Assembly: GCF_001659605.2 (NCBI RefSeq)
Contig: NC_035170.2
Coordinates: forward strand, 23,738,190-23,802,189
Reading direction: 5' to 3'
DNA from: Manihot esculenta
Lineage: Eukaryota; Streptophyta; Magnoliopsida; Malpighiales; Euphorbiaceae
DNA: 64,000 nt
Part shown: piece after piece, positions 19,251 to 32,009 of the stretch
How the letters are laid out: the number at the start of each line of letters is the position of its first letter
Numbering within the stretch: the stretch's first letter is position 1
Program-made: the position numbers and the translations under genes
Notes under the pieces: generated by a model
The model's database searches: none
What the model was told of the DNA's origin: nothing
What the model saw: the letters and a program-made list of their open reading frames with translations, nothing else

Positions 19251-20513
19251 TTCAGTTGGAGTGTCCAGTTTGTGACCTAGTCAACATGGGATGGGTATGG
19301 GTGGAGTTCGGAATAGGGGGTGTAGGTAAAGTAAGGAGAGGAATAACGGGTTTAGATAAAGCAGGCTGAATGGGAGCTACATCTATTAGTGATGGAGATA
19401 CAGCAGGCTCGGTGGAAGTGGATGCTGGAGATATAGAAGGAGCTAAATTAGTAGTTGAAAAAGGTTCAATAGTAGTTCTGATAACTGGAGGCGGTTTTGA
19501 GATTAAGTGAAGAGGTGGAGGTCCCAAAATACCTTGGCTTGTATTGAAAGGATAGTGAACAATCGGCAGTGGCACCTGAGAAGATTTAAATGGAAAGTGA
19601 GTCTCATCAAATATCATATAGCGAGAAATAAATAGCTTTCTAGTATTAACATTATAACACTTATAGCCCTTGTGTATGGAGTTATATCAAAAAAAAAAGC
19701 AAGGTGCAGAACGATTTACAAGTTTATGATTAGTATATAGACGTAGGAAAGGATAACACGGGCAACCTAAAACTCGAAGCTCATGTAAGTCAGGCTTTCG
19801 AAAGAACAATTTTTCAAAGGGAGATAGATTAGCCAGCAATGGTGTAAAAAAATGATTCATCAAATAGACAATAAACTCAAAAGTAAAATTCCAATATGAC
19901 AAGGAACCAATGCACTACTTATCATAGCAAGTCCAGTTTCAACAACATGACAATATTTTCTCTCCGCACAATCATTTTGTTATGGAGTATACGAACAGGA
20001 GACTCGTAAAGAAATTCTATTGTCAGACAAATAGTTCGACAGAGACCGAAATTCTCTCTCCCCCCCCCCCAATCACACTAAAATATTTTAATTTTAATGG
20101 AAAACATATTCTCAACAAGAGCACGAAATCAAACAAAGGTAGAATAAACATTAGACTTATGTTTTAGACAATATAACTATGTATATTTGCTATAATTTTC
20201 ATAAAATAAAACATAATAATGGTTGTCATTAAGAGAAGATACTGGAGAAGGTCCGCAAACATCGAAACAAATAAGTTCTAAAGAAAGCAGTGGCTCGAAA
20301 TAAAGACAAAGCAAAAGAAAGTCTATGCGACTTGCTCACAGCACAATATGAATATAATGATTTCTTATTGAAATAAAAAACAATATTATTGTGACGCAAG
20401 GTAGACAACACAGTACGATCATGAGCATGCCTAAGCTGCAAATGCTATGAGTAAAAAGAAATATGATGCACGGAAGCAGAAAATGCAGCACCACCAGACA
20501 GTTCATAGAGACC
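19251..20513 (-). pseudogene. Copia integrase C-terminus and Pro/Ser linker remnant
   Basis: The minus ORF at 19902-19687 reads LSPFEKLFFRKPDLHELRVL, followed by GCPCYPFLR, the end of the copia integrase core. The ORF at 19617-19252 is the Pro/Ser/Thr-rich linker ending HPMLTRSQTG, a hallmark of plant copia just before RT. The sequence from 19903 to 20513 is degenerate integrase core. Confidence 0.8.
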
Positions 20514-22944
20514 GCGATTGTAATACCCGGCTAGACTCCGGTATCGGAAATTCCTACCGTCCGGTGAAATCTCGGATGTCGGAAGCCTCTAGAAGGGGAA
20601 AACCATGTTTTATGAAATGTTTTTAAGGTATTTTATGTTTTAAGTAAAAAGGAAAATGAGTTTTGAATGAAAAAGGCCTAAGGAGGCTTTACCAGGTTCG
20701 GCCGCCGAAAGTTAAGTTCGGCCGCCGAACATGGATAGGTTTTGGGAGCGCCTTTGGCCCCCAAAAGCCTTGTTTGAAAGACTTAAGGTTCGGCAGCCGA
20801 ACCTCATGTTCGGCCGCCGAACATGCATGAGATGTGGGGGCACGTTAGGCCGCCGAAAGGTGGCAGAACCAGCCCTATAAAAGGCCCCGTGACCGAAACA
20901 GGCGAGGTTTCCTCTCCCATTTCGGCCGACGGTGAGCTCTAGCCCTCCTTTGGTCATTTTAAGTGTTTTCCCTCAAATCTTTCAGATTTTAACGAGTTAC
21001 ATCTTGTTTTTGAAGAGTTTTGAAGTTAGAGTAAGATTGGAAGCTTGGAGACCAAAGAGCGGATTTCTCCCTACCTCCAAGCTAGGATCGCTTTTCCTCT
21101 CGATCTTCAAGAGGTAAGCTTAGATCCAACCTCTCTTGCATGTTTTAAGAAAGTTTTAAGTAGATTTATGGGTAGAAATGCATGAGTAGGCTTGTTGAAG
21201 TTTTTGTTATGTTTATGGGTTCAATGTGCATGTTCTTGAGCAATGTGCCTTGTTTGTGTGTTGTAGTTGGGGTTTAAGTTAGTTTGAGACCCTTAGGAGC
21301 TTGTATGCTTGAGTATGCATGTTGTAGAATAGGTCTTTGCATGATTGGTTGTGTAGGGGGTTGGAATGGGCAAGAAGAACCAAGTTTCTGCCCTTTGGCC
21401 GAAACCAGGTTCGGCAGCCGAAGGGACTTTCGGCCGCCGAACCAGCTTGGGAGGCAGCTTTAGGCTGCCGAAGCCTGCCCCCGAAAGTTGGAGTTTCGGC
21501 TCTGTCCGAGACTTTCGGCCGCCGAAGGTGCCGCCGAACATGCATGAGTTTCGTCTCTGTCTGGGAGTTTCGGCCGCCGAAGGTGCCGCCGAACCTGCCT
21601 GACTTTCGGATCTGTCTGGACTTTCGGCCGCCGAAGGTGCCGCCGAAAGTGCCCTGTCCAGACTTTTCTTGCATGTTTTACGTGATGTTTTCAGGATGTT
21701 TTAGGGGGTTTTTGGGAAGTATAGTAGAGTTATGTTTATGTACGTTTGGTCCCTCACTGGAGTCCACCTGTGTAGGATCGGACCCGAGGAACCAAGGTGT
21801 TTAGCAGTGTCAACCATTTCAGAATCGGTGCAGAGCTAGTCTCAGGTGAGTGGAACTAAACCTAATGTTTTAAGCTAAGAAATTAAATGTTTTTAGAGCA
21901 TGATCCATGCATCATAAATGCCATGATATATGTATTAGGTTGCTTTGCATTAGAACTCACGAATATGATGCATTGCATAATATGTTGTTGATGTGGATGG
22001 ATGTTGGATGATCCTTAGCCCTCAGTATGAGATGAGATAATATGATATGATATGCCATGGTATGATATGAGACAGAAAGACCAAGTCGCTCTTGGTACTA
22101 TGTTATGTAAGCGGACACTAGGTGAGGCCTAATCGCCCCTGGTGTAGTTGGACTTGTTATGAGATATGTAAGCGAATACTAGGTGTGGCCTCATCGCCCC
22201 TGGTATAGTTGGACGTACTACAGTATGTAGAGGGCTATAGGTGACAAATTCATCCTTGATGTGATATGTTTGTGATGTGTTGCATTTCATGAAAACATGA
22301 ATAAGAAGAAGTTACCTAATAATATACCTAAAAATGGAGGAACTATAATAATAATAAAATGAATAATAAGATACCTAAAAATGGAGGAATTAAAGCAAAT
22401 ATTTTTAGTTTCTGCTCACTGGGCTTTCTAGCTCACCCCTCTCCCCTAACCCCAGTCTTGCAGGTGCAGAGTAGATAGAGATAGTCAGGAGATCAGCAGG
22501 TTACGTCCATGGTCATGATTATGTAATAGAATAGTTGTGGACATGATGTAATGTAAGGTTATGTATTGATGTAACTAGAGTTGTATTGTATAATGATATT
22601 ATGTTATATGATCAGAGTTATAGTATTGTGCTTGGCCCGAGTTGGTTAATCCCTTTGTACATGAGTTTTATTTTATGTGTTTCATGTGATGGACCGAGTT
22701 TGACAAAGGGGTATGCTGACCCTAGGGGTTCTATGAGTTCAGTCATAGTGCATACACAGGTCAAACGGGTTAAAGAAGAAGTTTACAGTTTTATGCTTTA
22801 AAGTTTATGCTTATGTTTGATCATGTATGGGATTATACCAGCTATACAGGATGTATGTTAGGCTTGCTACGGGTCCCGGCGGCCTTAAGCCGATCTGGAT
22901 CCTAGCGCCGGTAGCGGTCCGGATTTCCGGGTCGTTACAGCGAT
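20514..22944 (+). mobile_element. Solo LTR of the chromovirus family, with GCGAT duplication
   Basis: The LTR proper is 20519-22939 (2421 bases), from TGTAATACCCGGC to CGGGTCGTTACA. It is flanked by perfect GCGAT duplications (20514-20518 and 22940-22944). It has both inverted-repeat arrays (about 20697-20855 and 21410-21640), CTATAAAAGG near 20875 and AAGAG|GTAAGC at 21114. No internal sequence remains, so it arose by recombination between the LTRs of a full element inserted into the copia coding region. Confidence 0.93.
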
Positions 22945-23260
22945 CAACTGGACCTCTATGATAAGAACTTTCCTCGTGTGGATATCTTTAACAAGAAAAT
23001 AGTCAAGGAAAAATTCAAGTGAAACCTGATTATCACAAGAAAAATTTCGAACGGACAATAAATTATAAGGAGAATGCTTAGAAAACATAATATTATTTGA
23101 TCGAAATTTTGAACCAAATAGAAGAATAGAGCTACAAGTATGAGAGATGGAAATTGTTTTACTATTGCTAACCATGACTTCATCCGGACCATGATACTTA
23201 GACTCAAGAGAGAGATTATTGAGAGATCCAGTAAGATGGTGCGTAGCGCCTGTGTCCACT
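22945..23260 (-). pseudogene. Copia protease and integrase N-terminal remnant
   Basis: The minus ORF starts MDTGATHHLTGSLNNL, the copia aspartic protease active site (DTGA). It continues into the HSPYNLLSV motif typical of the protease-integrase junction, then reads into the solo LTR. Confidence 0.85.
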
Positions 23261-24238
23261 ATCCAAGGTTGGAAAGAATTATCATAGCGAGAGTTTATAT
23301 GGTGAGCTTATGAATTGGTTGGATTTCGTCGTTGACTAGGGCACTGTCTGGAGATATGTTCAGTTCTATTGCAATTATAACAGGTCACATAGCTAACAAA
23401 TTGTCCAGTATTATAATTATTTACAGCTTGAGACTGATACGATCTCCCTCCACGCAAATACCTTCCTCCTTGATGACCTCCTCTATGATTGTGAAAGGAG
23501 GGAGAGTTGCACGATTGATCACGAGAGATCATCAAAACAGTAGATGACAGAGAGACTTTGCTTGTTTGAAGTTTCGTCAGTTGCTTCTCCTCTAATAGAA
23601 GTAGTCCGAGCAGATCATAAAACGATACATGTTGTAATCTTGCCTCAATTGACTTCACAAACGGCTGATAATCTAAACTTAAACCATCAAGTATCGCCCC
23701 AACCAAGTCATCTTCAGAAATAGGGCTTTGAAGAGATTGTAATTAATTTGAAAGAATCTTTGCTCGTGCCCTATACACCTCAACAGTCTCATCATTCTAT
23801 TCAAGGTGATGCACAACACTCTTAAGATGTCGAATTTGGGTGGCTGAACCAGCAGCATAAGTCGATTCAAGCTTGATGCAAACACCCAACGGTGTCAAAC
23901 TCTAACTACATTATTCATGACACATTTGGAAAGAGAGGAAACTAACCAACTGAGAACAATTTGATCCTCACGGAACCAAATTATATGATCTGCATTCGGT
24001 TCATACGAGTTCGACAACAAGACAGGAGGTGAAGTATAGGTTTTGTTGATGTGTCTCTAAAGATTATACCCACACAGAAGCCACAATATTTGTATTTTTC
24101 AAACAATATAATTCACAGAGTTGAGCTTGACAGTAATTTGATTGAAAACGTTTAGAATAGAAGAAGCGGATGAGGTAATTATGAAAGATTGAACCACAGG
24201 AGAAGAAACGGATGGAGTAATTGTGCTGGTGTTCATGG
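23261..24238 (-). pseudogene. Copia gag remnant
   Basis: A start at 24238 gives a family-like gag N-terminus, with a stop replacing Trp after VNYIV. Further on come GAILDGLSLDYQPFVKSIEA and a CCHC knuckle (CYNCNRTEHISRQC). Several frameshifts and stops break it. Confidence 0.8.
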
Positions 24239-24339
24239 TTAACACAGAGAAAAGCACAAAATGATTTAGATAGAAGTAGAAACGAAGAAAGCAGAAAAAC
24301 GACTATCAAGTCAAGAGGACTCTTATAACATAAAAGCTC

Positions 24340-24424
24340 TAATGAAGCTATATCATTAAACATATTAACATAGGTTTATTTAGGGTAAATTAACTATATT
24401 TAAAATACAATATTTATCCTATCA
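24340..24424 (-). repeat. Copia 5' LTR (degenerate)
   Basis: This is the sister of 4876-4999 and lies upstream of the gag start. Read on the minus strand it begins TGATAGGATAAATATTG. Between it and gag lies a short leader (24239-24339) with only a weak primer-site match. Confidence 0.6.
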
Positions 24425-24575
24425 CTCTTAACTCTAAACTCTAAGACCAAAATTTATCAAGAATTACAAATCTCAGTCTGCTTGCATCCATCACTTCTCC
24501 TTTAAATCTTGCTCTCCCCTTGTACCAAAATCAAAACATTTATCGACAGAAAAACTAGTTAAATAAACAACGGTC

Positions 24576-24800
24576 TTGGAAACGGAAATCACTGAAAAGT
24601 CACATGAGCAAGTTACAGTTTTGGAAAACAACGAAGCTAGCGCTGAAGAAGAAAAAGAGGAGGAGAAAAAAAAGCACAAAAAGGAAGAAGGGGATTCGAG
24701 GCTATGGAAATTGAGGCCAAGAAAAGGGATTTTAGCTAAAAAGAAAATTCCAATGAACCTCCAGTAATTCTCCTTATGCTTAGAAAATTCATAGATATAT
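24576..24800 (+). pseudogene. Lys/Glu-rich gene fragment
   Basis: The reading frame encodes an acidic/basic low-complexity stretch followed by GDSRLWKLRPRKGIL, which looks like genuine protein rather than noise. Where an ATG would be expected there is TTG (24576). A likely one-base shift in the AAAAAG run near 24740 separates it from a second open stretch that continues to about 24800. I do not recognise the family. It may be a decayed gene, or one exon of an unannotated gene. Confidence 0.4.
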
Positions 24801-25039
24801 TGAAATACATTGCTGCTTGTTAAAATGACATTCTCTTATATTGAAGTTGAGATTTATTCATTTGTTGAAATATTATTTTATTTCAATTTTGAATGGGATT
24901 GAGATAATTTATAATAATGGGTTTATGGGATTGAAATTGTATGATAAGCATGTTATTTGCATAATTTGAAAAATTGTTTCTATTGCTTATTTTGTTTGTA
25001 AGGTAAAAAAAGGCTTATGGATATGTGCTGTTTGATAAA
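24801..25039. other. AT-rich intergenic DNA
   Basis: No coding signal or repeat is evident. It ends at the target duplication of the LINE tail. Confidence 0.4.
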
Positions 25040-25545
25040 ATGTTTGAGAGATATAGATTGGGAGATGAGGAGGTAGGCTATTGTTGATGCAGCTATAACT
25101 GTCTCTTGGTGCAGAATTTGAAGAAGTTTGAGGGAGGTTATTGCAGAATTAACTATGCATACTGCTGTCTTGTTGCAAAAGGATAGGGACTGTGGAATGA
25201 AAGTTTTATTGTGGATGAATTGGTACTGCTGATGTGGTGCCCTTTTTTATCAAATTTTTTGAAATAAGTTGGACTGTTGAGTGGTAATATTGCTGCTACA
25301 TGGGTATCTAATTCCTGTGGAAGAATGCAGGAAATGGCTTTTGCCTTGCTGGGTGGGTGCACTGATGGTTGAGTAGCTGTGGATATTGTAGACATGTATA
25401 TGGGTTAAAAGGGGTCTATAGTGAAGGGTGTTAGGTTGGCTTGTGATATGTGCTGTTGGTATACTGTTTTATCTTGATGTAAAGTGATTTCTAGTTTTTT
25501 GGCAATAAAAATTCTTTATTGATAAAAAAAATATTTGAGAGATAT
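25040..25545 (+). mobile_element. 5'-truncated LINE 3' tail with target duplication
   Basis: The insert (about 25055-25530) ends in ATTCTTTATTGAT followed by an A run. It is flanked by 15-base direct repeats differing at one base: ATGTTTGAGAGATAT at 25040-25054 and ATATTTGAGAGATAT at 25531-25545. Poly(A) plus a long duplication and no coding domain fits a heavily truncated LINE 3' UTR. The 3' end style resembles the second tail at 63878. Confidence 0.65.
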
Positions 25546-26889
25546 TGAATAACCTATGAGAGAGTGTAAGGTGTTATGTTTCTTTAGTGATTTTTCAATT
25601 TAATTGGAGATATTATGGTCATTTTATATTTTATTAATAATTTTAATAAAATTACTTTTGGACAGGATTTAAAATTCAGAAATATAAATGTTTAATTTAA
25701 AAAATTTAACTCTTTAATTATGCTATGATTTAGGAAATAAATAATAAACTACAATATATATAGTCTTTAAAATTTAGAAATCTACAACTTAATATTTATT
25801 TTTTTTAATAGTAAATAATTTAATTGTTAAATTTTTATTTTATTAATAAAATAATTATTAAATTGATTTTTAATCAACTGTTAATTAAAAAAATTAATTT
25901 AAATTTAAGAGATTAAATTATTGTAAATATTAAACTATAAAAATTAAATTATTATAAAAAATAAAATTTAAATAATTAAATTATTATAGTATGGTAATGA
26001 ATTATATTAGAAAGTCTATTTTGTTAACAGAATAAAATATTATAAATTAAATAATTTTTTATTAAAATAATAATTTTTTTTTTCTGAAATGGAAAATTAA
26101 TAAAATTTAAACTGTAAATTTTATTAAATCACAATAATTATATTATAAATTATCCATACAAAAAGAGCATCTTGGCGCTTGCAATTGAGACCAGCTGGAA
26201 GACATAAATCCAGGCAAATTAAGGAATAATGATAGTAATTTAATGCTGGTTCTAGTCTTCCAAAGTTCCAGGACTTGAGTTTGAATCTGGTCCATAACAC
26301 ATGGAAGAACAAGAGTGATATACATTGTCATTCTACGTTTTTGGCTACTCTCTCAAAGTAGTTCCATTTCCATAGATTGAGGAATTACCCCAGTTCATTT
26401 ATATTCTTCAACTGTGGTAATGGTAGAATTCACTTACTATATTGCTTTCAGGTCTCTCAAACTAACTTATTTCTAAATTAAAAATACATTTTACGAGTGA
26501 AATACAAATTGAAATAAATAATTTGTGTACAGAAAAGATATATCTCAAACGTACAGGACCAATATCAAGTGGAAGAAAAATGTAGTCATTCAGTTAACCT
26601 TCCAATCACCAATTTCACCACCTGAAAGAATTTCCTATTCCCCTATTTTTGCCTGCTTCAAAATCTCACTCATCTGTGAACAAATTTATTTCCCTTCAAA
26701 ACGTTAATGTAAAGAGGATGTTAAGGAAGAATATTCAATCTGAATCTACTGGAAGTTATATCTCCAGAGAGTCTGTCCAAAAACACCAGCTTCAGATTCC
26801 ATAAAATTGGTCCATGAACTCCATTGCATTTTACCGTGTAGTGTACAGAAATCCGCAAAACAGCTTTTTAACATGGCCTTCTCTCTTTA
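25546..26889. other. AT-rich intergenic DNA and TBL 3' flank
   Basis: From 25600 to 26110 the sequence is extremely AT-rich, with no ORF. The last several hundred bases next to the TBL stop codon probably contain its 3' UTR. No clear terminator or repeat is seen. Confidence 0.4.
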
Positions 26890-29800
26890 TCAGTTCCTCA
26901 TAACACCTTGGCGGATGAGCTCGGACAAGATATCAACCCATGTGTCAGGAACACCAGGCAGGCACCAATGCATGCAATCCTGTCCCCAGATTGCTACAGC
27001 ATCCTTCTTCCCTAACCAAATTGCAGGGTGTGCATCAGCTCTATACTCGCTCAAATGAGTTAGATCCAGCAAGTGAATATCTGTGCCTTGCAATATCTGT
27101 TCAATTGCATGATTAATTTTTCTTGCTTCTTTGTTCACACCATTTTTGCTGGGATCAAACCATAAATCAAGCTGTCCAGGTATATAAGTATGAAATATCA
27201 ATAAGAAGTTATAAATAAAGGCAAGAATAAAAATACTGATACACTATAATGCGTAATGGTTTTGAAGGTCAAATTTTGCTTCACAAAGATTTTTCTTCAA
27301 AATTTGAAACTCTAGTATAACATTTCAGTACAAGTCAATATTTTGAAAGAACTGAAATCTAAGGCTTAACTCTCACATGGAATAGAATGCAAAATTGATT
27401 GTCAACTTGTCATTAGTCATTATAATTGGTAATGCATAAAGGGTGAACTGCCATCATCAACTTGTTCATACCTCATATTCCTTGAGGGGCTCATTGAACA
27501 AACAACTTCCATTTTGGTTCCACTCACCACCATAAAAATGCCGTGGTGATTGCAGCCGCCAAAACTTGAGTGTCTTGCCAGGAATTTCACTCTGTATATA
27601 TGAGACCATATTCTCAAGAACAACTTTAAGTCCATCAAACAACCCAAGTGGAGGAAGTATCGGTTGGCCAGCAAGATAAAAAACCACAGGTGTCTCTTTT
27701 GGGAATTTGTCATAGCCCCACCTGTTCCAGATGAAATAAGATGATATAAGGATGCATTTAGAAACTTCAAATGCATAACAGGCAAGAAAAAGTAGAATAG
27801 CAGATCTCCAAATACAAGCATCAAGCAAAGTGAAAATAATTAATCTTCATCTAATTCTTAGCTCATAAATGGTAGATCATTTCAGATTTTCAGACAAATG
27901 TCCCCCTTTTATCGGTATTCATTTCCTCAACTACCAGTTATGATGCTTCTGGCCTTATACTAGTCCAATAGACCATAGTGTGTGTGTGTCAACATTCAAT
28001 AGACCTCTGCATCTCCGCATTGTAACTAGATCATTCTGCATGCATATGATCTAATGTTTCACTTACCAGTCATACTAGAATATTAACAAAATACATCTTC
28101 TGATATTTTCCTACTTCATGCTGAGCTCATAATTTGAAAAATACACTACCAGCTGACAAATACTCGGAGCTAAGACCATGACTATATGAGCATTTTGTTA
28201 ATGCAACAGTAGGTAAATGCATATGTGAAAGTGTTACATATAGGAGAAAGACATAGGGAATGTAAGGGGAAGAGTCTAGAAGAGTCCTCAAGGTTGTACT
28301 GGTAGTTAGCCGCTTTCAGAGGGAAAAGTTGTTAATTGGTTAAGCAAGTGGTAGGCAATTACGGGATTAGAGGGAAATTGAGCATATAAGGGCTGTAGAG
28401 CTTCTGTAGAGACTATCCAAGAATATTATCAATGAAATCTTCCATCTTCTCTCTTCATATCTCTTTCTGACTCCTCTCAATTCTAAAACTTCTTTCTCTA
28501 ATTCTTCTTCTTCTCAAAATAACTTCCTATTAGGGTTTCTTCCTTAACATTTGGTATCAAAGCAGTGTACCAGGGAAGCTTTGCTCCCAAATCTATTTGA
28601 TGCGGTTTCTGAGAGGGGCCTTGCTGCATTAGAGCTTGTTTCCAAATTCCAAGTTCACAGGAGTTGCAAAGTGATTCTTTGAGGTTGCACTCATGTTCAG
28701 ATTTAGGTTTCCATCTATTCTTTTCTTCCTTGAGATTTCTTTCCTTTGTTCCCTTCATTTCTTCTTTCCTGATATTTCTTTCCCCTTTCCCCTATTTCTC
28801 TCTTTACTCTACTTCTTTTCTCTCTTTTATCTTTCTTTCTTCCTCAACTAGTTTCATTCTTAAGTCATTGTTAGAGGTTCCATTTCTCTGTTTATTGTTC
28901 AGGTCACTGCTTCTTGAAGTTCTTGAAAATCCAGATAATATTAAATCCTTGTTCTTTAAGTGCTTGAAGTTCCAGATTTAAGTAACAATGCTAGACCCTT
29001 TTATCAGCTGGTTTTCTTTCACTATTTTCTTCCTCAATTATCTCGGAATTAAATCTTTCTGTTTTTTGTTTTCTGTCATAAACCATATCCTAGCTTTCTA
29101 ACTCAGATCATGGAACTACATCCTTGGCAACAAGATAAATTACTAAGCCCTTCTGAACCTTTAGAGGCTTTCAGTTTCAAAGACAACATGAACTGCTGGA
29201 AAAATGAGATCAGAGATTGGAAAATTTGGGTGAACTAAAACAAGTGAAAATGGAAAGTGGAAAATGTTATAGTAGATGCTATTTCAACCCACAGATGAGG
29301 GAGCAAGTGCCCATTGATAATATGGACATAGCAGAGGACCACATGTGAATCGTAACCCAAAAATGTCTGCTTTTCATGCTTCACTCGGGACTGAGGAAGA
29401 GAATTCAGGGCTGAATCCATAAATTCCAGAGGGTGTTATAGAATATGCAAAGAACATGGAAATTTTGCAGCTTGTGCTAATGAAGATGCAGTGGAATTGT
29501 ATCTTGCACAAGGAAAAGGATCCGGACAATTCCTGGAGCCTATGGATAAATCTGATTTTATCATTCCAATTCAAGATGATGTTGGACTTATTGAGCACTT
29601 CAATTATAGATGGCAAGATCCTTGATTGCAATAATGGAAGAAAAAAGCTAGAATTACATGGGGCTTCATGAATTTTTGCAGTTGAGAAGAGTCATCAATT
29701 CTTGGCTGCTGCTATTTTGTCATTGACATCAAATGGTATGGTGGGTTTGAAGCAGAATAAATGGGAAATTTGGAAAAGGAAAATAATAAAGCTAACTAGC

Positions 29801-32009
29801 TAAGAATGGTATTGTGATCTTGAAGGAACAAACATGCGAAATCTGGTGAAGAAAAGGAAGAAAGTTAACTATAGACAGTAAGAGTTTATATTTTCTACTG
29901 AACAAGAAAAGTCAACCAATGGTTCATGATCTCATTCAGTGGATTCTACCAGCTGCAAAATGCAATTTGGAATGCTAGAACCTTCATTCAGGGTCAATTC
30001 TCAGAATTCCAACATTGGGGAGTGTATTTTTACATATAGGAGAAATACGTACAAGAATTTAAGGGGAAGAGTTTAGAAGAATCCTAAAGGTTGTATTGGT
30101 AGTTAGTTGCTTTTGGAGGGAAAAGTTATTAAGTGCAAGTGGTAGGCAGTTATGGAATTGGAGGAAATTGAGTATATAGGTCTGTAAAAGTTCTTTAGAG
30201 ACTATCCAGGAGTATTATCAATGAAATCATCTATCTTCTCTCTTAATTCTCTGTCTAACTCTTTTTCTTAATTCTATCTCTTCTTTCTGTAATTCTCTTC
30301 TTCTTCTCAAGATAACTTTCTGTCAGTTTTTCTCCTTAACGTAAAGTAGAATAAATCAGGAAATAAGAGATTATCTCATAAATTTCATAAGAAAACACAT
30401 ATCAGTAAATAAGCTGAGTTTCATTGCTGGGAATTAGACGAGTCTCCGCGGTAAAGATAAGTTAAAACCACATGGCTACACACGGTGAAACATTGATTCT
30501 TGTAAACAACTTGTGTGAAATCCTCAGTGTGTTTTTCTTCGCTTGTTAGAGTTAGAATAAATGGATTTGTGTCAAGCTCAACCACCCATTACAGCTACAG
30601 CATACATGAGAGGGTTAATATCCAAAGAAGAAAGAGGATGCTGGGACTTGAGAAACAGCAATACAATATAATAGTGATTGACTGGGACAAGAACATTGCA
30701 ATACAAGTGGAAGACTCCTTACTATGAGTTTTGCATAAGAATATAAGACTATAGACAGTTCTAGTCAAACTCAAATGTGCTCAAACATGTCATGAATCAA
30801 GCTATAGTGAATTATCAAAGCAGACAAAATCCAAGGCATTAATAGCGAGAGCATCAGATCATTGAACAATATCTCCCTATATTTGCAAAACAGATAGGAA
30901 ATTACCAGTGTCCAGTATTAAATATGAGAACATCATAAAAATCATTGATGGTGGCCCATTCATCTGCAGGTATGTCAACATCTACGCGATAAGTTCCCTT
31001 CAGTCCATCATTTGCAAGTACAGACTGTTTTGGCTGCCACCTTTATTTGATCAGTAATGAGCAAGTGAGGTTATCATTTTCAAAATTAAAAGAGACAGAA
31101 AGAGAGAGAGATGACAATGTACTCCCTTACAAGGGAGACATAAGATTCCAACAAATACATTCAGAACCAAGAAATGCACCAGAACTAAACAATCCTACTT
31201 GACAAGTATTAAGTAAGCCTATTTTGATAATAATAGAACTCGCTATTTTTAAGGAGAAGATTTATATCAACAAGAAGATTTATATCATCAACAAGTTTGT
31301 GCATTTTTCCTGCCAATATGGGAATTATTGGCACATACTGACGAGATACAAGTTCAAGAACTAAATTCTACTGACAACAAAATCCACAATAGTACCAACT
31401 ATACCAACTAAATTTAAAAATACTAAACAAAGCCCAATCCCCAAACGAGAGAAATAAAGACAGCAAACTAATAATAAATAGTACTCACTGATATTTGGCG
31501 AGCAAAACAGCCCGGTGATATGCCACGGTGACATTGAATTTAGGGAAATAAGCACCTCTCCAAGCCCCTTTCCTTTTCCACCTCTTCGCATCAGCATCAG
31601 CTACTCTAAGAATACACAAAAACGAAACCAAAAAATTCTCATTTAAAGAATCGCCAACAAATCCAATGTTCCTATTTCTCATTATCTCTAGGAATCTCTC
31701 CGGATTAATCCGTGGCAAATTGCATTTTTGGGGCACCCATTTCCAGGAATTGATGAGACCCATGTTGTCTCTCTTGTTTCTAAGGCAGTTCCAGGCGTTC
31801 CTATGAAATGGGCAGGACTCATCGTAAAAGGGTTTAGGAGCTTGAGGGTCTAAGACCCAGTGGCCTTCGAAGAGATTGCAAGGTGTGGAAAGAGAAGGAA
31901 TGGTGACGGATGTGGAGGAGTAAGGGAAGAGCGAAGTGGAGTAGAGGTAAAGGAGGAGGACGGAAATGAAGACGAGGCAAGGGATAGTGGTAGGAAGCTT
32001 CGAAGGCAT
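26890..32009 (-). CDS. TRICHOME BIREFRINGENCE-LIKE (TBL/PMR5) protein, four exons
   Basis: Joining exons 32009-31489, 31040-30906, 27721-27472 and 27171-26890 gives 395 residues in frame, with GT-AG borders throughout. TBL proteins are Golgi enzymes that O-acetylate wall polysaccharides such as xylan and mannan. An N-terminal anchor lies at about residues 8-24. The PMR5N-type region starts near CNLFEGHWVLD (44-54). The esterase GDS motif is at 119-121 (GFVGDSLNEN), and the C-terminal DCxHWCLPGxxDxW motif is at 367-380. The start MPSKL was preferred to an upstream in-frame ATG at 32078, because the anchor begins there and family members start similarly. Intron 2 is about 3.2 kb because it houses an LTR element. 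All catalytic motifs are intact. The exact TBL subgroup is uncertain. Confidence 0.88.
28227..30346 (+). mobile_element. Short non-autonomous LTR retrotransposon in TBL intron 2
   Basis: The LTRs (28232-28549 and 30023-30341, about 318 bases) share TACATATAGGAGAAA at the start and CTCCTTAAC(A/G) at the end. A primer site TGGTATCAAAGC follows the first (about 28552), and a purine tract ACATTGGGGAG precedes the second. The flanks are GAAAG (28227-28231) and TAAAG (30342-30346), a near-perfect duplication. The 1.5-kb interior shows no gag or pol domain, so it must depend on another element, probably copia-like. It lies opposite to the host gene. Confidence 0.82.

Larger units (their letters stand above)
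4876..24424 (-). mobile_element. Degenerate Ty1/copia retrotransposon (interrupted)
   Basis: Minus-strand copia coding order can be followed across two large insertions: gag (about 24238 to 23261), protease (about 23260 to 22945), integrase and linker (20513 to 19251), RT (19250 to 18113) and RNase H (5473 to 5017). Related repeats of about 85-125 bases at both outer edges look like the LTRs. All reading frames are broken, so this is an old copy. I found no clear target duplication, so the outer edges are approximate. Confidence 0.8.

Noticed and set aside
4866..24429. A target duplication for the copia relic
   Set aside because: The flanking five bases (TTTAA and CTCTT) do not match, and the ends are too degraded to move the borders with confidence.
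28664..28981. Phe/Ser/Leu-rich 105-codon ORF in the intron LTR element
   Set aside because: It is a T/C-rich stretch without any gag or pol motif, so it is not treated as a protein gene.
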